DNA of 64,000 nucleotides from DASZIT01 sp036268775 (lineage in GTDB: Bacteria > Actinomycetota > Acidimicrobiia > Acidimicrobiales > RAAP-2): NCBI GenBank assembly GCA_036268775.1, contig DATATM010000024.1:78689-142688 (forward strand). The letters are read 5' to 3'. The translations under genes and the position numbers were made by a program. The first letter of the stretch is position 1. Each line of letters starts with the position of its first letter. Positions 41,747-51,515 of this stretch are shown one piece after another. A model generated the notes under the pieces. It made no database searches, was not told where the DNA came from, and worked only from the letters and a program-made list of their open reading frames with translations.

Positions 41747-43032
41747 TGCGGACTCTTCCAGGATGCCAGCGCCGCACCCCCGCGGAAGGCGGCAGTCTCG
41801 CCAAGCATCTCCTCGATCCGGAGCAGTTGGTTGTACTTGGCCACCCGGTCGGAGCGGGCCGGCGCCCCGGTCTTGATCTGTCCGCAGTTGGTGGCGACGG
41901 CCAGGTCGGCAATGGTGGCATCCTCGGTCTCGCCGGATCGGTGCGACATCACGCAGGAATACGCCGATCGGGTAGCCAGCGACATGGTCCCGAGGGTCTC
42001 GGTCAGGGTGCCGATCTGGTTCACCTTGATCAACACCGCGTTGGCGACCCCGGCGTCGATGCCGCGACCCAGTCGCGCCTGGTTGGTGACGAACAGGTCG
42101 TCGCCCACCAGCTGGACCCGGTCACCGATCCCGGCGGTCAGCGCCGCCCATCCGTCCCAATCTTCTTCGGCCATACCGTCCTCGAGCGACACGATCGGGT
42201 AGCGGCTGACCAGGTCGAGCCAGTAGGCGACCATTTCGTCCGGCGACAGACTCCGATCCTCACCGGCCAGGACGTAAGCACCGTCCTTGTAGATCTCGCT
42301 GGTGGCCGGGTCCATGGCAATGGCGATGTCGGTGCCCGGCGTCCGTCCGGTCGCCTCGATGCCCCGGATCAACACCTGCACCGCTTCTTCGTTCGAACTG
42401 AGGTTGGGAGCGAAACCACCCTCGTCACCGACGGCGGTCGAGTGCCCCAGCTCCTTCAGCACCCCGGCCAGCGCGTGGTAGGTCTCGACCCCCCACCGGA
42501 GCGCCTCGGAAAACGAAGCGGCCCCCACCGGCATGATCATGAATTCTTGAAAGTCGATGGAGTTGTCGGCGTGGACGCCGCCGTTGACCACGTTCATCAT
42601 CGGCACCGGCAGCACGTGGGCGTCGGAGCCGCCGACGTAGCGGAACAAGGGAAGCCCGAGCTCGTCGGCCGCGGCTTTGGCCGTCGCCAGCGACACCCCG
42701 AGGATGGCGTTGGCGCCCAGCCGGGATTTGTTCGGCGTCCCGTCGGCGTCGATGAGGGCCAGGTCGATCCCTCGTTGGTCGAGGGCGTCGGCACCGTCGA
42801 GGATCTCGGCGATCTCGCCGTTGACGTTGGCCACCGCCCGCACCACGCCCTTGCCCCGGTAACGCTCGCCTCCGTCGCGGAGCTCGGTCGCTTCGAAGGT
42901 GCCGGTGGAGGCGCCCGATGGCACGATGGCGCGCCCCATGGCCCCCGAGTCGAGGAGGACTTCCACCTCAACCGTGGGATTGCCTCGGGAGTCCAGGACT
43001 TCCCGACCGATGACCTGTTCGATGCTGCTCAC
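41743..43032 (-). CDS. eno: enolase
   Basis: This glycolytic enzyme interconverts 2-phosphoglycerate and phosphoenolpyruvate. The 429-residue protein is full length. The N-terminal domain includes VLDSRGNPTVEVEV and SGASTGTFEATELRD. The Mg-binding and catalytic residues are in AIAMDPATSEIY, PIVSLEDGMAEEDW and QLVGDDLFVTN. The C-terminal signature is VLIKVNQIGTLTET, then SHRSGETEDATIADLAVA. The GTG start at 43032 follows AACAGGAG. The stop overlaps the ftsB-like start by four bases. It is the first gene of the block that runs to ppx. Confidence 0.97.
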   Translation of the reverse strand: MSSIEQVIGREVLDSRGNPTVEVEVLLDSGAMGRAIVPSGASTGTFEATELRDGGERYRGKGVVRAVANVNGEIAEILDGADALDQRGIDLALIDADGTPNKSRLGANAILGVSLATAKAAADELGLPLFRYVGGSDAHVLPVPMMNVVNGGVHADNSIDFQEFMIMPVGAASFSEALRWGVETYHALAGVLKELGHSTAVGDEGGFAPNLSSNEEAVQVLIRGIEATGRTPGTDIAIAMDPATSEIYKDGAYVLAGEDRSLSPDEMVAYWLDLVSRYPIVSLEDGMAEEDWDGWAALTAGIGDRVQLVGDDLFVTNQARLGRGIDAGVANAVLIKVNQIGTLTETLGTMSLATRSAYSCVMSHRSGETEDATIADLAVATNCGQIKTGAPARSDRVAKYNQLLRIEEMLGETAAFRGGAALASWKSPQ

Positions 43033-43156
43033 TGTGCCCTGTGGCTCCTGTTGCTGGTGTGAGAAAAGTTATCACTGATACTGCTCTCGACCAGGGCATT
43101 CGCTTCGACCTGGAGGACAGCGGCACGGCCGCCGCTCACGCCTGCCGGAGCCAGAG

Positions 43157-44629
43157 CTACCCGAGGGCTTCGACGCTGGTCCGGAAGGCGGCGGACCTCA
43201 CCCGCAGCGCGGTCTCCGGGTCGACCCCCAGGGTCCGGGCCAGGTTGACCAACGAGAACAGCAGCTCCCCGATGTCGGCCTCGCTACCGCCACCCCCATC
43301 GGCACCCCCATTGGCGGACTCGGACAACCGGGCGGCGGTGGCGACCAGGTGGCTCACCTCGTCACTGAGGCCGGGAAGCTGCATGCCCACCGCCAGCCCC
43401 TTGCGCTGCAACTTGGCCGCCAGGGCCAACGCCGGCATCGCCGCCGGAATCCCCTCGGTGATGCTGGTCCGGTTCTTCTCCGCCTTCTTCAGGGTCTCCC
43501 AATTGGCGGCGATTTGATCCTTGGTGGCACCGGTGAGATCGCCGAACACGTGGGGATGGCGCGCCACCAGCTTGTCGTGCACCCCCCGAGCCACGTCGGC
43601 CAGGGTGAACCGGCCGGCTTCCGCCGCCAACGTCGAGTGGAAGTAGACCTGAAACAACAGATCGCCGAGTTCCTCTTCAAGGTGAGCGACGGCCTTCTCC
43701 TCGGCTTCGGGAGTCACCGATCCCCCGCTAGGCCCGGCCGAGCCCTCGGCCTCGAGCTTGGCGTCGATGGTCGCCAGGTTGTCGATCGCCTCCAGCACCT
43801 CGTACGACTCCTCCATCAGGTGTCGGGCCAGAGAACCGTGGGTCTGTTCCCGGTCCCACGGACACTGCTCCCGCAAGGTGTGCACCAACTCGTCGAGACT
43901 CATCAGCTCGGAGGCCACCGGGGCGGCCAGGTCCCCGATCCATAACGAGGTGAGATGGTCGGGCTCGAAGGAACGATCGAGATCCGCCCAAGCCACGTCC
44001 CACACCCGCTCGTCCGGGAGGCCGAGGTGGTAGAGGACGGTCGCCACCGCCCCCGGCGCCGCTTCCACCGACAGCTTGATCTCCGACAGGATGGACGGCG
44101 ACCAACACTGGGCCACCAACAAGGGGCCTCGCTCTCCGGCGGCCGACGAGGCGAACGACCCGGCGTCCACCATCCGCACCCCCGAGACCACCGGATCGAT
44201 CCCCAGCCGGGCGAACGCCACATCCAGAAACGACAGCGCCGGATGGACCACCACCGATACCTCGCCGGAGGTCACCGCCGGGTCTTCCAGCAGGAGCCCG
44301 ACGGTTCGCTCGGCCACCGTCGGAGAACCGGGAACCGCGTAGACCACCTCGCCCGGCTGGCGGGACGCCGTCACCAGGTCGTCGACGATTGCCCGGTAGA
44401 CAGCATCGAAGGTGGGCTCGGACTCATAGCGGTCGTCGAACGACGGCTGAGACGAGAAGGCGGCGGCGGCTGGATGCCTCGACGTTCGCAGAAACACCGT
44501 GCCGGCACCCTCGATCAGCTTCAGGGTTTCGTCGGTGAGCAGCTCGGGTCCGGCCGGTCCCAACCCGACCACGTCGATCCGCGGTCCGGACCGGGGTGCG
44601 GGAGTCGGGGCGCGGGTGGGTTCGGTCAC
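43157..44629 (-). CDS. mazG: MazG nucleotide pyrophosphohydrolase fused to a tetrapyrrole-methylase-like domain
   Basis: The 490-residue product has an N-terminal tetrapyrrole-methylase-like domain (about 10-235; IDVVGLGPAGPELLTDET, GEVVYAVPGSPTVAERT) and a C-terminal MazG domain (about 250-485). The MazG metal motifs are HLMEESYEVLEAID and LEEELGDLLFQVYFHS, followed by FTLADVARGVHDKLVARHPHV. This is the YabN architecture; it hydrolyses NTPs to NMPs and cleans the pool. GTG at 44629 (after GGAAGGG) is preferred, because the longer frame continues in antisense-like sequence through the foldase gene. It ends 124 bases before eno. Confidence 0.92.
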   Translation of the reverse strand: MTEPTRAPTPAPRSGPRIDVVGLGPAGPELLTDETLKLIEGAGTVFLRTSRHPAAAAFSSQPSFDDRYESEPTFDAVYRAIVDDLVTASRQPGEVVYAVPGSPTVAERTVGLLLEDPAVTSGEVSVVVHPALSFLDVAFARLGIDPVVSGVRMVDAGSFASSAAGERGPLLVAQCWSPSILSEIKLSVEAAPGAVATVLYHLGLPDERVWDVAWADLDRSFEPDHLTSLWIGDLAAPVASELMSLDELVHTLREQCPWDREQTHGSLARHLMEESYEVLEAIDNLATIDAKLEAEGSAGPSGGSVTPEAEEKAVAHLEEELGDLLFQVYFHSTLAAEAGRFTLADVARGVHDKLVARHPHVFGDLTGATKDQIAANWETLKKAEKNRTSITEGIPAAMPALALAAKLQRKGLAVGMQLPGLSDEVSHLVATAARLSESANGGADGGGGSEADIGELLFSLVNLARTLGVDPETALRVRSAAFRTSVEALG

Positions 44630-44649
44630 GATGGGCGCCCTTCCGGACC

Positions 44650-45999
44650 TCAGCCGCCGGGGACGGTGGTGGTGGCGCCGACGCTGCCGGGTGTCGTGGT
44701 GGTGGTGGTCACCGCCGCCGCCTGCGCCGCCGCCGCGGCGGCTGCCGCCGCCGACGCTGCGCTGGTCGTAGAGGTCGGGCTGGAGGGAATCGTGGTGGTG
44801 GGCGTGGGGGCGGTGGTGGAGGTAGAGGTAGAGGTAGAGGTAGAGGGGCTCGAGCCCGAACCGTTGGAGGAGCTCCGGGTCGGGAGGGGGGGTTGGGCCT
44901 GCCCGGTCACCGATGCCAGCAGGTACTTGGCCGGCGGCGCCACCGGCGCCACCACTCCTTGGTTCTTCCATTGCCCGTACTGCGGATCGATCGACACCGC
45001 CGATCGGCGGGCGAAGGCCTGAATCTCCTTGGCGATCCGATTGCCGTTGGCTGACGTCTGCAGCAACTGCTGGATCACCCCCGACCGGACCTGGGAGAGG
45101 GGGGCCACTGTCTGGCTGGTGACGGCATAGATCTCCCACGCCCCGCTGCTCGGATCCTGGATCGGGCCGATGGGGGTGCCCACCTTCGCCGACGAGATCT
45201 GCAAGGCCTGCAACACCTGGGACTGGGTGAACGTGCATCCGAGGGAGCCACCGTTCGGAGCCGTCTGGGTGTCCAGGGAGTTGGCCTTGGCGATGTCGGC
45301 AAAGGCGGCCCCACCCTTGATCTGGGCGACGTAGGAGTTGGCGAGGTCCTGGGAGCCGGTCACGATCCAACTGACGCAATCGGTGGTGAAGGACGCCTGG
45401 TTGGCGGCGTAGTAGCTGGCGATGGCGGCGTCGGAGATGTTGGCCCCGTCGGCCAGCAGCTTCTCGTCCACCGCGTTGTTGGCGATGAGGGCATTGCGGA
45501 TGCTGGCGGGTAGGGCCGACATCACTTGGGTCCCGGTCAGCGCCTGCCCGCTGGTCGCCACGCAGTAAGTGCCGGTTCCACTCTGGCTCGCCTGTTGAGC
45601 GGCGGCACTGATCTCCCCGCTCAGCGACGCCTCGAAGTTCTGCTGGGCGGTCTGCAGATCGGCGGCGGTGATGGTCAGGCCCTTGGAGGCGGCCAGCTGG
45701 GACGCCAACTGGTTGCCCACCGTGTTCTCCAGGATCGAATCGGCAAATGCCATGTCGTAGGTGCCCGAACCGCCGGCCCCGGCGGTCTGGAACGGGGTGA
45801 TCTGCCCGGTCTCGGCGGTGAGCAGGCAACGGCCGACCTGGGTGGAGTCGAAGGTGCGGAGCTGGTCGTTGAGCGAGCTCACCGAGACGGTCGTCCCGTT
45901 GACGGTGGCGGCCGGTGGCGTCACGTTGCAGGCGCTGGCCAGCAGCCCTCCCCCGAGCCCGACGATGGAAAGGGTGCAGAGGGTGAGGAGGCGCTTCAC
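44650..45999 (-). CDS. SurA/PrsA-like foldase lipoprotein (peptidyl-prolyl isomerase type)
   Basis: A 449-residue lipoprotein with lipobox LASAC (Cys near 24), a helical chaperone region (SurA_N-like) and a parvulin-like segment (YAANQASFTTDCVSWIV, then GGAAFADIAKANSL, and GSLGCTFTQSQVL). It would assist folding of exported proteins. The parvulin domain is degenerate, so isomerase activity is uncertain. The C-terminal 90 residues are low complexity (Ser/Thr, then Ala), including a hexanucleotide repeat. It sits between mfd and mazG, 10 bases after mfd, a conserved actinobacterial order. Confidence 0.85.
   Translation of the reverse strand: MKRLLTLCTLSIVGLGGGLLASACNVTPPAATVNGTTVSVSSLNDQLRTFDSTQVGRCLLTAETGQITPFQTAGAGGSGTYDMAFADSILENTVGNQLASQLAASKGLTITAADLQTAQQNFEASLSGEISAAAQQASQSGTGTYCVATSGQALTGTQVMSALPASIRNALIANNAVDEKLLADGANISDAAIASYYAANQASFTTDCVSWIVTGSQDLANSYVAQIKGGAAFADIAKANSLDTQTAPNGGSLGCTFTQSQVLQALQISSAKVGTPIGPIQDPSSGAWEIYAVTSQTVAPLSQVRSGVIQQLLQTSANGNRIAKEIQAFARRSAVSIDPQYGQWKNQGVVAPVAPPAKYLLASVTGQAQPPLPTRSSSNGSGSSPSTSTSTSTSTTAPTPTTTIPSSPTSTTSAASAAAAAAAAAQAAAVTTTTTTPGSVGATTTVPGG
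44821..44844. repeat. hexanucleotide microsatellite
   Basis: GGTAGA occurs four times in a row, inside the foldase gene; on the coding strand it encodes a Ser-Thr repeat. Unit changes would alter tail length without shifting frame. Confidence 0.7.
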
Positions 46000-46009
46000 G
46001 GCGGCGATG

Positions 46010-49000
46010 CTACCGGCTCGTCGCCAGGGCAGGAATATCGCCCGCCGGCTCGGCGGCGGCGGCGTCGGGGGCCGGCGGTTCCGGCGGCGGGACCAGTTTG
46101 CGCAATAGGTTCACCACCACCGGGGCGTAGTCGTTCCCCGATGTCGCCGCCGGCAACGGCGCCAGCAGACGGTGGAAGTCGGGCTGGTAGGTCGCCCCCG
46201 GCGCCAGCCGTCGCAGCCGCACCTCCGCCGAGGCGGGCAGCGTCACCGGGGAGAGTTTGATCGAGGCCCGGCCGGCTCCGCCCATCCCGCCCAGGCTCCG
46301 CGGGACGGTGACGGTCAGCTCGGTGATCCCGAGTCGCAGGCATTCCACCCGGAGCCGCGCCACATCCAAGAGGGCGGCGGCCGGAGTCGGCAACGGTCCG
46401 AACCGGTCCTCCCACTCGCTGGCCACGTCGGCCACCTCGGCTTCGGTACGGAGCCCGGTGATTCTCCGGTACGCCTCCAGGCGGACGTCCTCGGCCTCGA
46501 CATAGTCGGGCGGCAGGTGGGCGGCGTCGGGAAGGTCGATCTTGAGGTCGACCGGCTGGGGCCGGGCCTCCCCTTTCAGCTCGGCCACCGCTTCGGACAC
46601 CATCTGCACGTAGAGGTCGTAGCCGATGGCGGCGATGTGACCCGACTGGTCGCGGCCCAACAGGTTGCCTGCCCCCCGAATCTGTAGGTCCCGCAACGCG
46701 ATTTTGAATCCCGATCCCAACTCGGTGTGGTCGCCGATGGTCCGCAGCCGCTCGTAGGCCTGCTCGGCCAGCACCTTGTCGGTGGGGTGGAAAAGATAGG
46801 CGTAGGCCCGGCTGCCCGCCCGTCCCACCCGACCCCGGAGCTGGTGCAGCTGCCCGAGGCCCAACAGGTCGGCCCGGTCGACCACCAGGGTGTTGACGCT
46901 CGGCATGTCGATCCCCGACTCGATGATGGTGGTGCACACCAGCACGTCGTAAGCGCCCTCCCAGAAGTCGAGCACCACCTGTTCGAGGGAGCCCTCGTCC
47001 ATCTGGCCGTGGGCGACCGCCACCCGCGCCTCGGGGGCCATCCGGCGCACCCGCTGCGCCACCGCGTCGATGTCCTGCACCCGGTTGTGGACGTAGAAGA
47101 CCTGGCCCTCCCGGAGCAGCTCCCGCCGGATGGCCTCGGAGGCGGCCCCCTCCTCGTATTCGCCGACATGGGTGAGGATCGGGCGCCGGGCCGCCGGCGG
47201 AGTGTTGACCATGGACAGGTCGCGGATGCCGGTCAGCGCCATCTCCAGGGTGCGGGGAATCGGGCTGGCGGTGAGGGTGAGGACATCGACCCCGTGGGAC
47301 AGCGCCTTGATGGCCTCCTTGTGGGAGACCCCGAACCGCTGCTCCTCGTCCACCACCAACAGCCCCAGCTTCTTGAAGGTGACGTCGCCCCCCAACAGCC
47401 GGTGGGTGCCGACTACCACATCCACCGAGCCGTCGGCCAGGCCGCGCAGGACCGCCCGGGCCTGGGCGTTGGTCAGGAACCGGCTGAGCATCTCCACCTT
47501 GATGGGGAACTGGGCGAACCGCTCGGTGAAGGTCTGGAAGTGCTGACTGGCCAGCAGGGTGGTCGGGACCAGCACCGCCGACTGGAAGCCGTCCTGGGCC
47601 GCCTTGAACACCGCCCGCAGGGCCACCTCGGTCTTGCCGAAGCCGACGTCCCCGCAGACCAGCCGATCCATCGGCTGGAGCCGTTCCATGTCCGCCTTCA
47701 CGTCTTCGATGGCCCGCAGCTGATCGGCGGTCTCCACGAACGGGAACAGCGACTCCATCTCCCCCTGCCAGGGGGTATCCGGACCGAAGGCATGGCCCTC
47801 CACCTGGAGCCGGCGGCGGTAGAGGTCCACCAGTTCCTGGGCGATCTCGTGGACCGCCGCCCTCGCCCTCGACCGGGCCTTCTGCCACTCCGAGCCGCCC
47901 AACCGGCTCACCGCCGGCGAGTCGCCGCCGGCGTAGGGCGTCAGCAGTTCGATCTGATCGGTGGGGAGGTAGAGCTTGTCGGCACCCCGGTATTCGAGCA
48001 GCAGGTAGTCGCGGGTGGCCCCGCCCATCGACCGGGTGACCATCCCCCCGTACCGGGCCACCCCGTGCTGGCGGTGGACCACATAGTTCCCGGGGGCCAG
48101 ATCGTCGAAGAATCCGTCCACCGGACGGGCGCGGGTCCGGGCCTGACGGTGGGGGCGTCGACGGCCGGTGACGTCGGACTCGGCCAGGACCGCCACTTTG
48201 GCTCCCGGCAGCACGAACCCACTGTCCACCGTGGCGACCACGATGCGGGCACCGGGGGTGGTGAGGTCGGTGTCGTCGCCGGGGCCCACCACCGGGACGG
48301 TGACTCCCTCCTCGGCCAGGACCCCGGCCAACCGTTCCGCCCCGCCGGGGGTCGAGGAGCACAGCACCACCGAGTACCCGTCCAGGGTCAGGGTCGACAC
48401 CTGGCTGGCCAGCTTGGCCCCATCCCCGAGGATCGGCTCCCATCCGCGGCTCTCCACTGCCGGGATGTCCGGTCCCTCCGCGGTCGGCACCAGCGAGACG
48501 ACCGCCGCCGAGGTCGAGGTGAGCAACCGGTCGTAGGGGACGTGCAGGCGCGGGGTGGTGGTTCCGGCGGCGGCATCAATATCGGCTGCAGTGGTGTCGA
48601 TGTCGACATCAATCTCACCGGCGGCGTCGGGAGTGGCCGCTCTCAGTCCCCAGGTGGAGGCCAGCGCGTCGGCCAACGCCGACTCCTCGTCGAGGAGCTC
48701 GCCGGCCCGGTCCCGTACCCGTCGCGGCTCTACCATCACCACCACCGCGTCGTCATCCAGCAGGTCGGTGATCAACTCCTCACCCTCCGACAACCACGGG
48801 AGCCAGGACTCCATCCCGTCGAACAGCTCCCCGTCGGCGATCCGCTCCCACTGGTGGCGTCCCCACGGCGCCGACCCCACCAGGCCCGCCGCGCTCTGGC
48901 GCATCGCCTGATCGGCGATCAGCTCCCGGCACCCGAATAGCTCCACCGAGGTGAGATCGTCGGTCGACCGTTGATCGGCGACGTCGAAGCGGGTCAGCCG

Positions 49001-49633
49001 GTCGACCTCATCGCCCCACAGGTCGATGCGGATCGGGTCGTCAGCCGTCGAGGGGAACACATCGACGATCCCGCCCCGGACCGCCAGTTCGCCCCGGTGC
49101 TCGACCAGCGACTCCCGGCGGTATCCCATACCCACCAACTGGGCCACCAGCTCGTCGACGGCGATCCGGTCCCCGTGGGAGACGACCACCGGCCGGGCGG
49201 CGGTCCGCCAGGGACCGAGCCGCTGGAGCACCGCCTTGATCGGTGCCACCACCACCTGGGGCCCCGGGTCGGCCGAGCCCCCGCCCAGCTGCCAGAGCAG
49301 CCGGAGCCGCCGCCCCATGGTCGACACATCGGGGCTGACCCGCTCGAAGGGCAGCGTCTCCCACGCCGGGAAGACGTCCACGCCGCCGGGATCGTCGGGA
49401 TTGTCGGGGTCCCCCAGCTGGGTCAGGGCCCCGAGATCATGGGCCAGCTGGTCGGCCGCCGACCCGGTGGGGGTGACGATCAGCACCGGGCGCCGGCTGC
49501 CCAATCGGATCAACCCGGCCAGCACGAAGGCCTGGGCCGGGGTGGCGACGGCCAGGGTGGCGGTGGACGCGCCGACGATCCGCGTCAAGGCGGGCTCGTT
49601 GCGAAGCAGGGCGGGGAGCGAGCGGAGGCTCAC
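46010..49633 (-). CDS. mfd: transcription-repair coupling factor
   Basis: This ATP-driven translocase removes stalled RNA polymerase and recruits UvrA. The 1207-residue product is full length: UvrB-like N-domains (1 to about 480), the RNA-polymerase-interaction domain (NYVVHRQHGVARYGG, near 510) and RecG-like motor. The motor has Walker A GDVGFGKTEVALRAV (near 660), DEEQ box VVDEEQRFGVS (near 760), motif III TLTASPIPRTL and LVCTTIIESGID. The C-terminal TRCF domain is near 1030-1140. GTG at 49633 lies six bases after TACCCT, a leaderless start. It is followed by the foldase gene. Confidence 0.96.
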   Translation of the reverse strand: MSLRSLPALLRNEPALTRIVGASTATLAVATPAQAFVLAGLIRLGSRRPVLIVTPTGSAADQLAHDLGALTQLGDPDNPDDPGGVDVFPAWETLPFERVSPDVSTMGRRLRLLWQLGGGSADPGPQVVVAPIKAVLQRLGPWRTAARPVVVSHGDRIAVDELVAQLVGMGYRRESLVEHRGELAVRGGIVDVFPSTADDPIRIDLWGDEVDRLTRFDVADQRSTDDLTSVELFGCRELIADQAMRQSAAGLVGSAPWGRHQWERIADGELFDGMESWLPWLSEGEELITDLLDDDAVVVMVEPRRVRDRAGELLDEESALADALASTWGLRAATPDAAGEIDVDIDTTAADIDAAAGTTTPRLHVPYDRLLTSTSAAVVSLVPTAEGPDIPAVESRGWEPILGDGAKLASQVSTLTLDGYSVVLCSSTPGGAERLAGVLAEEGVTVPVVGPGDDTDLTTPGARIVVATVDSGFVLPGAKVAVLAESDVTGRRRPHRQARTRARPVDGFFDDLAPGNYVVHRQHGVARYGGMVTRSMGGATRDYLLLEYRGADKLYLPTDQIELLTPYAGGDSPAVSRLGGSEWQKARSRARAAVHEIAQELVDLYRRRLQVEGHAFGPDTPWQGEMESLFPFVETADQLRAIEDVKADMERLQPMDRLVCGDVGFGKTEVALRAVFKAAQDGFQSAVLVPTTLLASQHFQTFTERFAQFPIKVEMLSRFLTNAQARAVLRGLADGSVDVVVGTHRLLGGDVTFKKLGLLVVDEEQRFGVSHKEAIKALSHGVDVLTLTASPIPRTLEMALTGIRDLSMVNTPPAARRPILTHVGEYEEGAASEAIRRELLREGQVFYVHNRVQDIDAVAQRVRRMAPEARVAVAHGQMDEGSLEQVVLDFWEGAYDVLVCTTIIESGIDMPSVNTLVVDRADLLGLGQLHQLRGRVGRAGSRAYAYLFHPTDKVLAEQAYERLRTIGDHTELGSGFKIALRDLQIRGAGNLLGRDQSGHIAAIGYDLYVQMVSEAVAELKGEARPQPVDLKIDLPDAAHLPPDYVEAEDVRLEAYRRITGLRTEAEVADVASEWEDRFGPLPTPAAALLDVARLRVECLRLGITELTVTVPRSLGGMGGAGRASIKLSPVTLPASAEVRLRRLAPGATYQPDFHRLLAPLPAATSGNDYAPVVVNLLRKLVPPPEPPAPDAAAAEPAGDIPALATSR

Positions 49634-49639
49634 CCGTTC

Positions 49640-49645
49640 AGGGTA
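49640..49645 (-). promoter_or_regulatory. -10 hexamer of a leaderless promoter (mfd)
   Basis: TACCCT on the minus strand, six bases before the GTG at 49633. It is only 28 bases past the end of the ABC permease gene. The -35 is not recognisable. Confidence 0.4.
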
Positions 49646-49672
49646 TCGGGATTGAAAGATCGCCCCGCACCC

Positions 49673-50434
49673 TCACCGGTGCCGTGGCTCCCAGCGGAAT
49701 CTCCAGAGGGCGAAGGCGAACGCGCCGGCCGCCCAGACCAGCAGGATGAGGATGTCGCCGGCCTGGAACCCTGACCCCGGGCCGGTTTCGAAGGCGCCCA
49801 CCAACCCCTTGACCAGGTGCCGCACCGGGAAGAAGTCGGCGATCTTCGCCAGGATCGACGAGTTGTTGATCGGATAGAAGACCCCGGAGATGAAGACGAT
49901 CGGGAAGGCGGTGCCGTTGATCACCGCCGGTGCCGCCTCGCCGTTGGGAACCAGGGCGGTGACCGCCAGACCCAGGGCGGAGAACGTCAGCACCCCGATG
50001 AGGATGGTGATCGCCGCCGCCGCCGAGTGGTACGGGAAGTGCAGGTGGAACCCGGCCATGCCGATCGACACCACCAAGATGGTGATGAGGGCCACATTGA
50101 TGATGACGCTGCCGACGATGCCGGCGACGTAGGAGAGCAGGGACATGGGGGTGCCCCGCATCCGCTTCAGCACCCCGGAGTCCCGACGGATGCAGAGGGT
50201 GATGCCGAGGTTGATGTAGCAGGCGGAGACCAGCCCGAAGACCAGCATGGCCACCACCAGGTACTGGTTGTAGCGGAGGGTGGAGTCCTGGATCTTTCCG
50301 CTCCCCGCCCCGGTGCCGATGACCAGCAGGAAGATGACCGGGAACATGAAGGTGAACACCGCCGCCATCGGGTTCCGCCAGTAGATCTTCTGCTCGTAGC
50401 GAACCTGGTCCCTGGCGACGAGGAGGTCGTTCAT
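49673..50434 (-). CDS. ABC-2 type transporter permease
   Basis: The 253-residue protein has six predicted membrane helices in the ABC-2 pattern, with the conserved loop GVFYPINNSSILAKIADFFPVRHLVKGL before the last helix. It would form the channel of an exporter for a drug, lipid or polymer with the ATPase encoded just upstream. Its start overlaps the ATPase gene by four bases (50431-50434), which indicates translational coupling. DrrB-like permeases have this size. The cargo is unknown. Confidence 0.9.
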   Translation of the reverse strand: MNDLLVARDQVRYEQKIYWRNPMAAVFTFMFPVIFLLVIGTGAGSGKIQDSTLRYNQYLVVAMLVFGLVSACYINLGITLCIRRDSGVLKRMRGTPMSLLSYVAGIVGSVIINVALITILVVSIGMAGFHLHFPYHSAAAAITILIGVLTFSALGLAVTALVPNGEAAPAVINGTAFPIVFISGVFYPINNSSILAKIADFFPVRHLVKGLVGAFETGPGSGFQAGDILILLVWAAGAFAFALWRFRWEPRHR

Positions 50435-51456
50435 GCCGAGCGTTCGGTTCGATCGCCATCCGAGCTGTTACGGGCGCTCGGATGGAGTCGGACGGCTTCC
50501 TCCACCGCCACCAGACCGTTCAACCGCTCGAGGTCGCCGGCGCAGTCATCGGTGAGGGCGAGGTAGACATCCTCGAGCGACGGCCGTTGCACCGTCAGGT
50601 GCTCGAGCCGCTCACCCCGGGCCACCGCCCAACCGGTCAGGTCGTGGAGGAACACGGTGGCGTCGGGAAGGCTGATCTCCACCGCCCGCTGTCGCACCCG
50701 GGGGAAGCAGTCACCGGGGACGGGTAGATCGCCCACCCCCACCCCGCTCGGCAAGGTGAATCTGACCGTCGTCACCCCGGCGTCCCGTCCGCCCAGGTTG
50801 TCCGGTGTCCCCGAGGCCACCACTTTCCCGTTGGCGATGACCGTCACCATGTCGGCCAGCGCCTGGGCCTCGTCCATGTAGTGGGTGGTGAGCACCACCG
50901 TCCGGCCCTCCTCGCAGAGCCCCCGGACCAGGTCCCAGGATTCGCGCCGGGCCGACGGGTCGAACCCGGTGGTGGGCTCGTCGAGGAAGATGAGCTCGGG
51001 ATTCCCGATCAGAGCCAGTCCCAGATCCAGGCGGCGCTGCTGGCCGCCGGACAGCGTCTTGATCTTGGCCCCCTGCTTCGCCTCCAGGCCGACCAGTTCC
51101 ACCACCTCGCCCACCGGTCGGGGGGCCGGATAGATGCCGGCCCGCTGGTGCATCGCCTCGGTCACGGTGAGGAAGGTGTCCACCGCGCACTCCTGGAGGA
51201 CGATCCCGATCTTGGCCCGCAGGTCCCGGTCCCGATGGGACGGGTCGCGGCCGAGGACCGTGACCTCACCGCCGTCCCGATGGTGGAAGCCCTCCAGGAT
51301 CTCCACGGTGGTGGTCTTCCCGGCTCCGTTCGGTCCCAGCAGGGCCAGCACCTCGCCGCGCCGGACTTCGAAATCGATACCCTGCACTGCCTGAAAATCC
51401 CCGTAGGACTTAGTCAGGCCCTTGACCGATATCACGGTGTCGGTGTCATGGACCAC
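50431..51456 (-). CDS. ABC transporter ATP-binding protein (DrrA/CcmA type)
   Basis: A 341-residue ATPase of an ABC-2 exporter. Walker A is GPNGAGKTT, signature LSGGQQRRLDLGLAL, Walker B LIFLDEPTTGFD and the His switch VVLTTHYMDEAQ. The C-terminal 100 residues form the regulatory extension typical of drug-exporter ATPases. GTG at 51456 lies six bases after TACGCT with no ribosome site, so the mRNA is probably leaderless. Two 13-bp direct repeats lie 60-92 bases upstream and suggest control by an activator. It is the first gene of a two-gene operon. Confidence 0.93.
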   Translation of the reverse strand: MVHDTDTVISVKGLTKSYGDFQAVQGIDFEVRRGEVLALLGPNGAGKTTTVEILEGFHHRDGGEVTVLGRDPSHRDRDLRAKIGIVLQECAVDTFLTVTEAMHQRAGIYPAPRPVGEVVELVGLEAKQGAKIKTLSGGQQRRLDLGLALIGNPELIFLDEPTTGFDPSARRESWDLVRGLCEEGRTVVLTTHYMDEAQALADMVTVIANGKVVASGTPDNLGGRDAGVTTVRFTLPSGVGVGDLPVPGDCFPRVRQRAVEISLPDATVFLHDLTGWAVARGERLEHLTVQRPSLEDVYLALTDDCAGDLERLNGLVAVEEAVRLHPSARNSSDGDRTERSA

Positions 51457-51462
51457 TAAGCG

Positions 51463-51468
51463 AGCGTA
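51463..51468 (-). promoter_or_regulatory. -10 hexamer of a leaderless promoter (ABC exporter)
   Basis: TACGCT on the minus strand, then six bases to GTG at 51456. No good -35 is present, which would fit an activator-dependent promoter. Confidence 0.45.
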
Positions 51469-51515
51469 ATGCCTGGCCCAGAAAACTTCTTGGCGGTTCC
51501 GGCTTCTTTACAGCA

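Noticed and set aside
44630..45829. 400-residue extension of the MazG frame upstream of 44629
   Set aside because: That part is Arg/Pro/Gln/His-rich and lies over the foldase lipoprotein in another frame. The methylase-like domain begins only after GTG 44629.
46727..48940. 737-residue plus-strand frame opposite mfd
   Set aside because: A shadow of mfd: the codon bias of the minus-strand gene keeps the antisense frame open.
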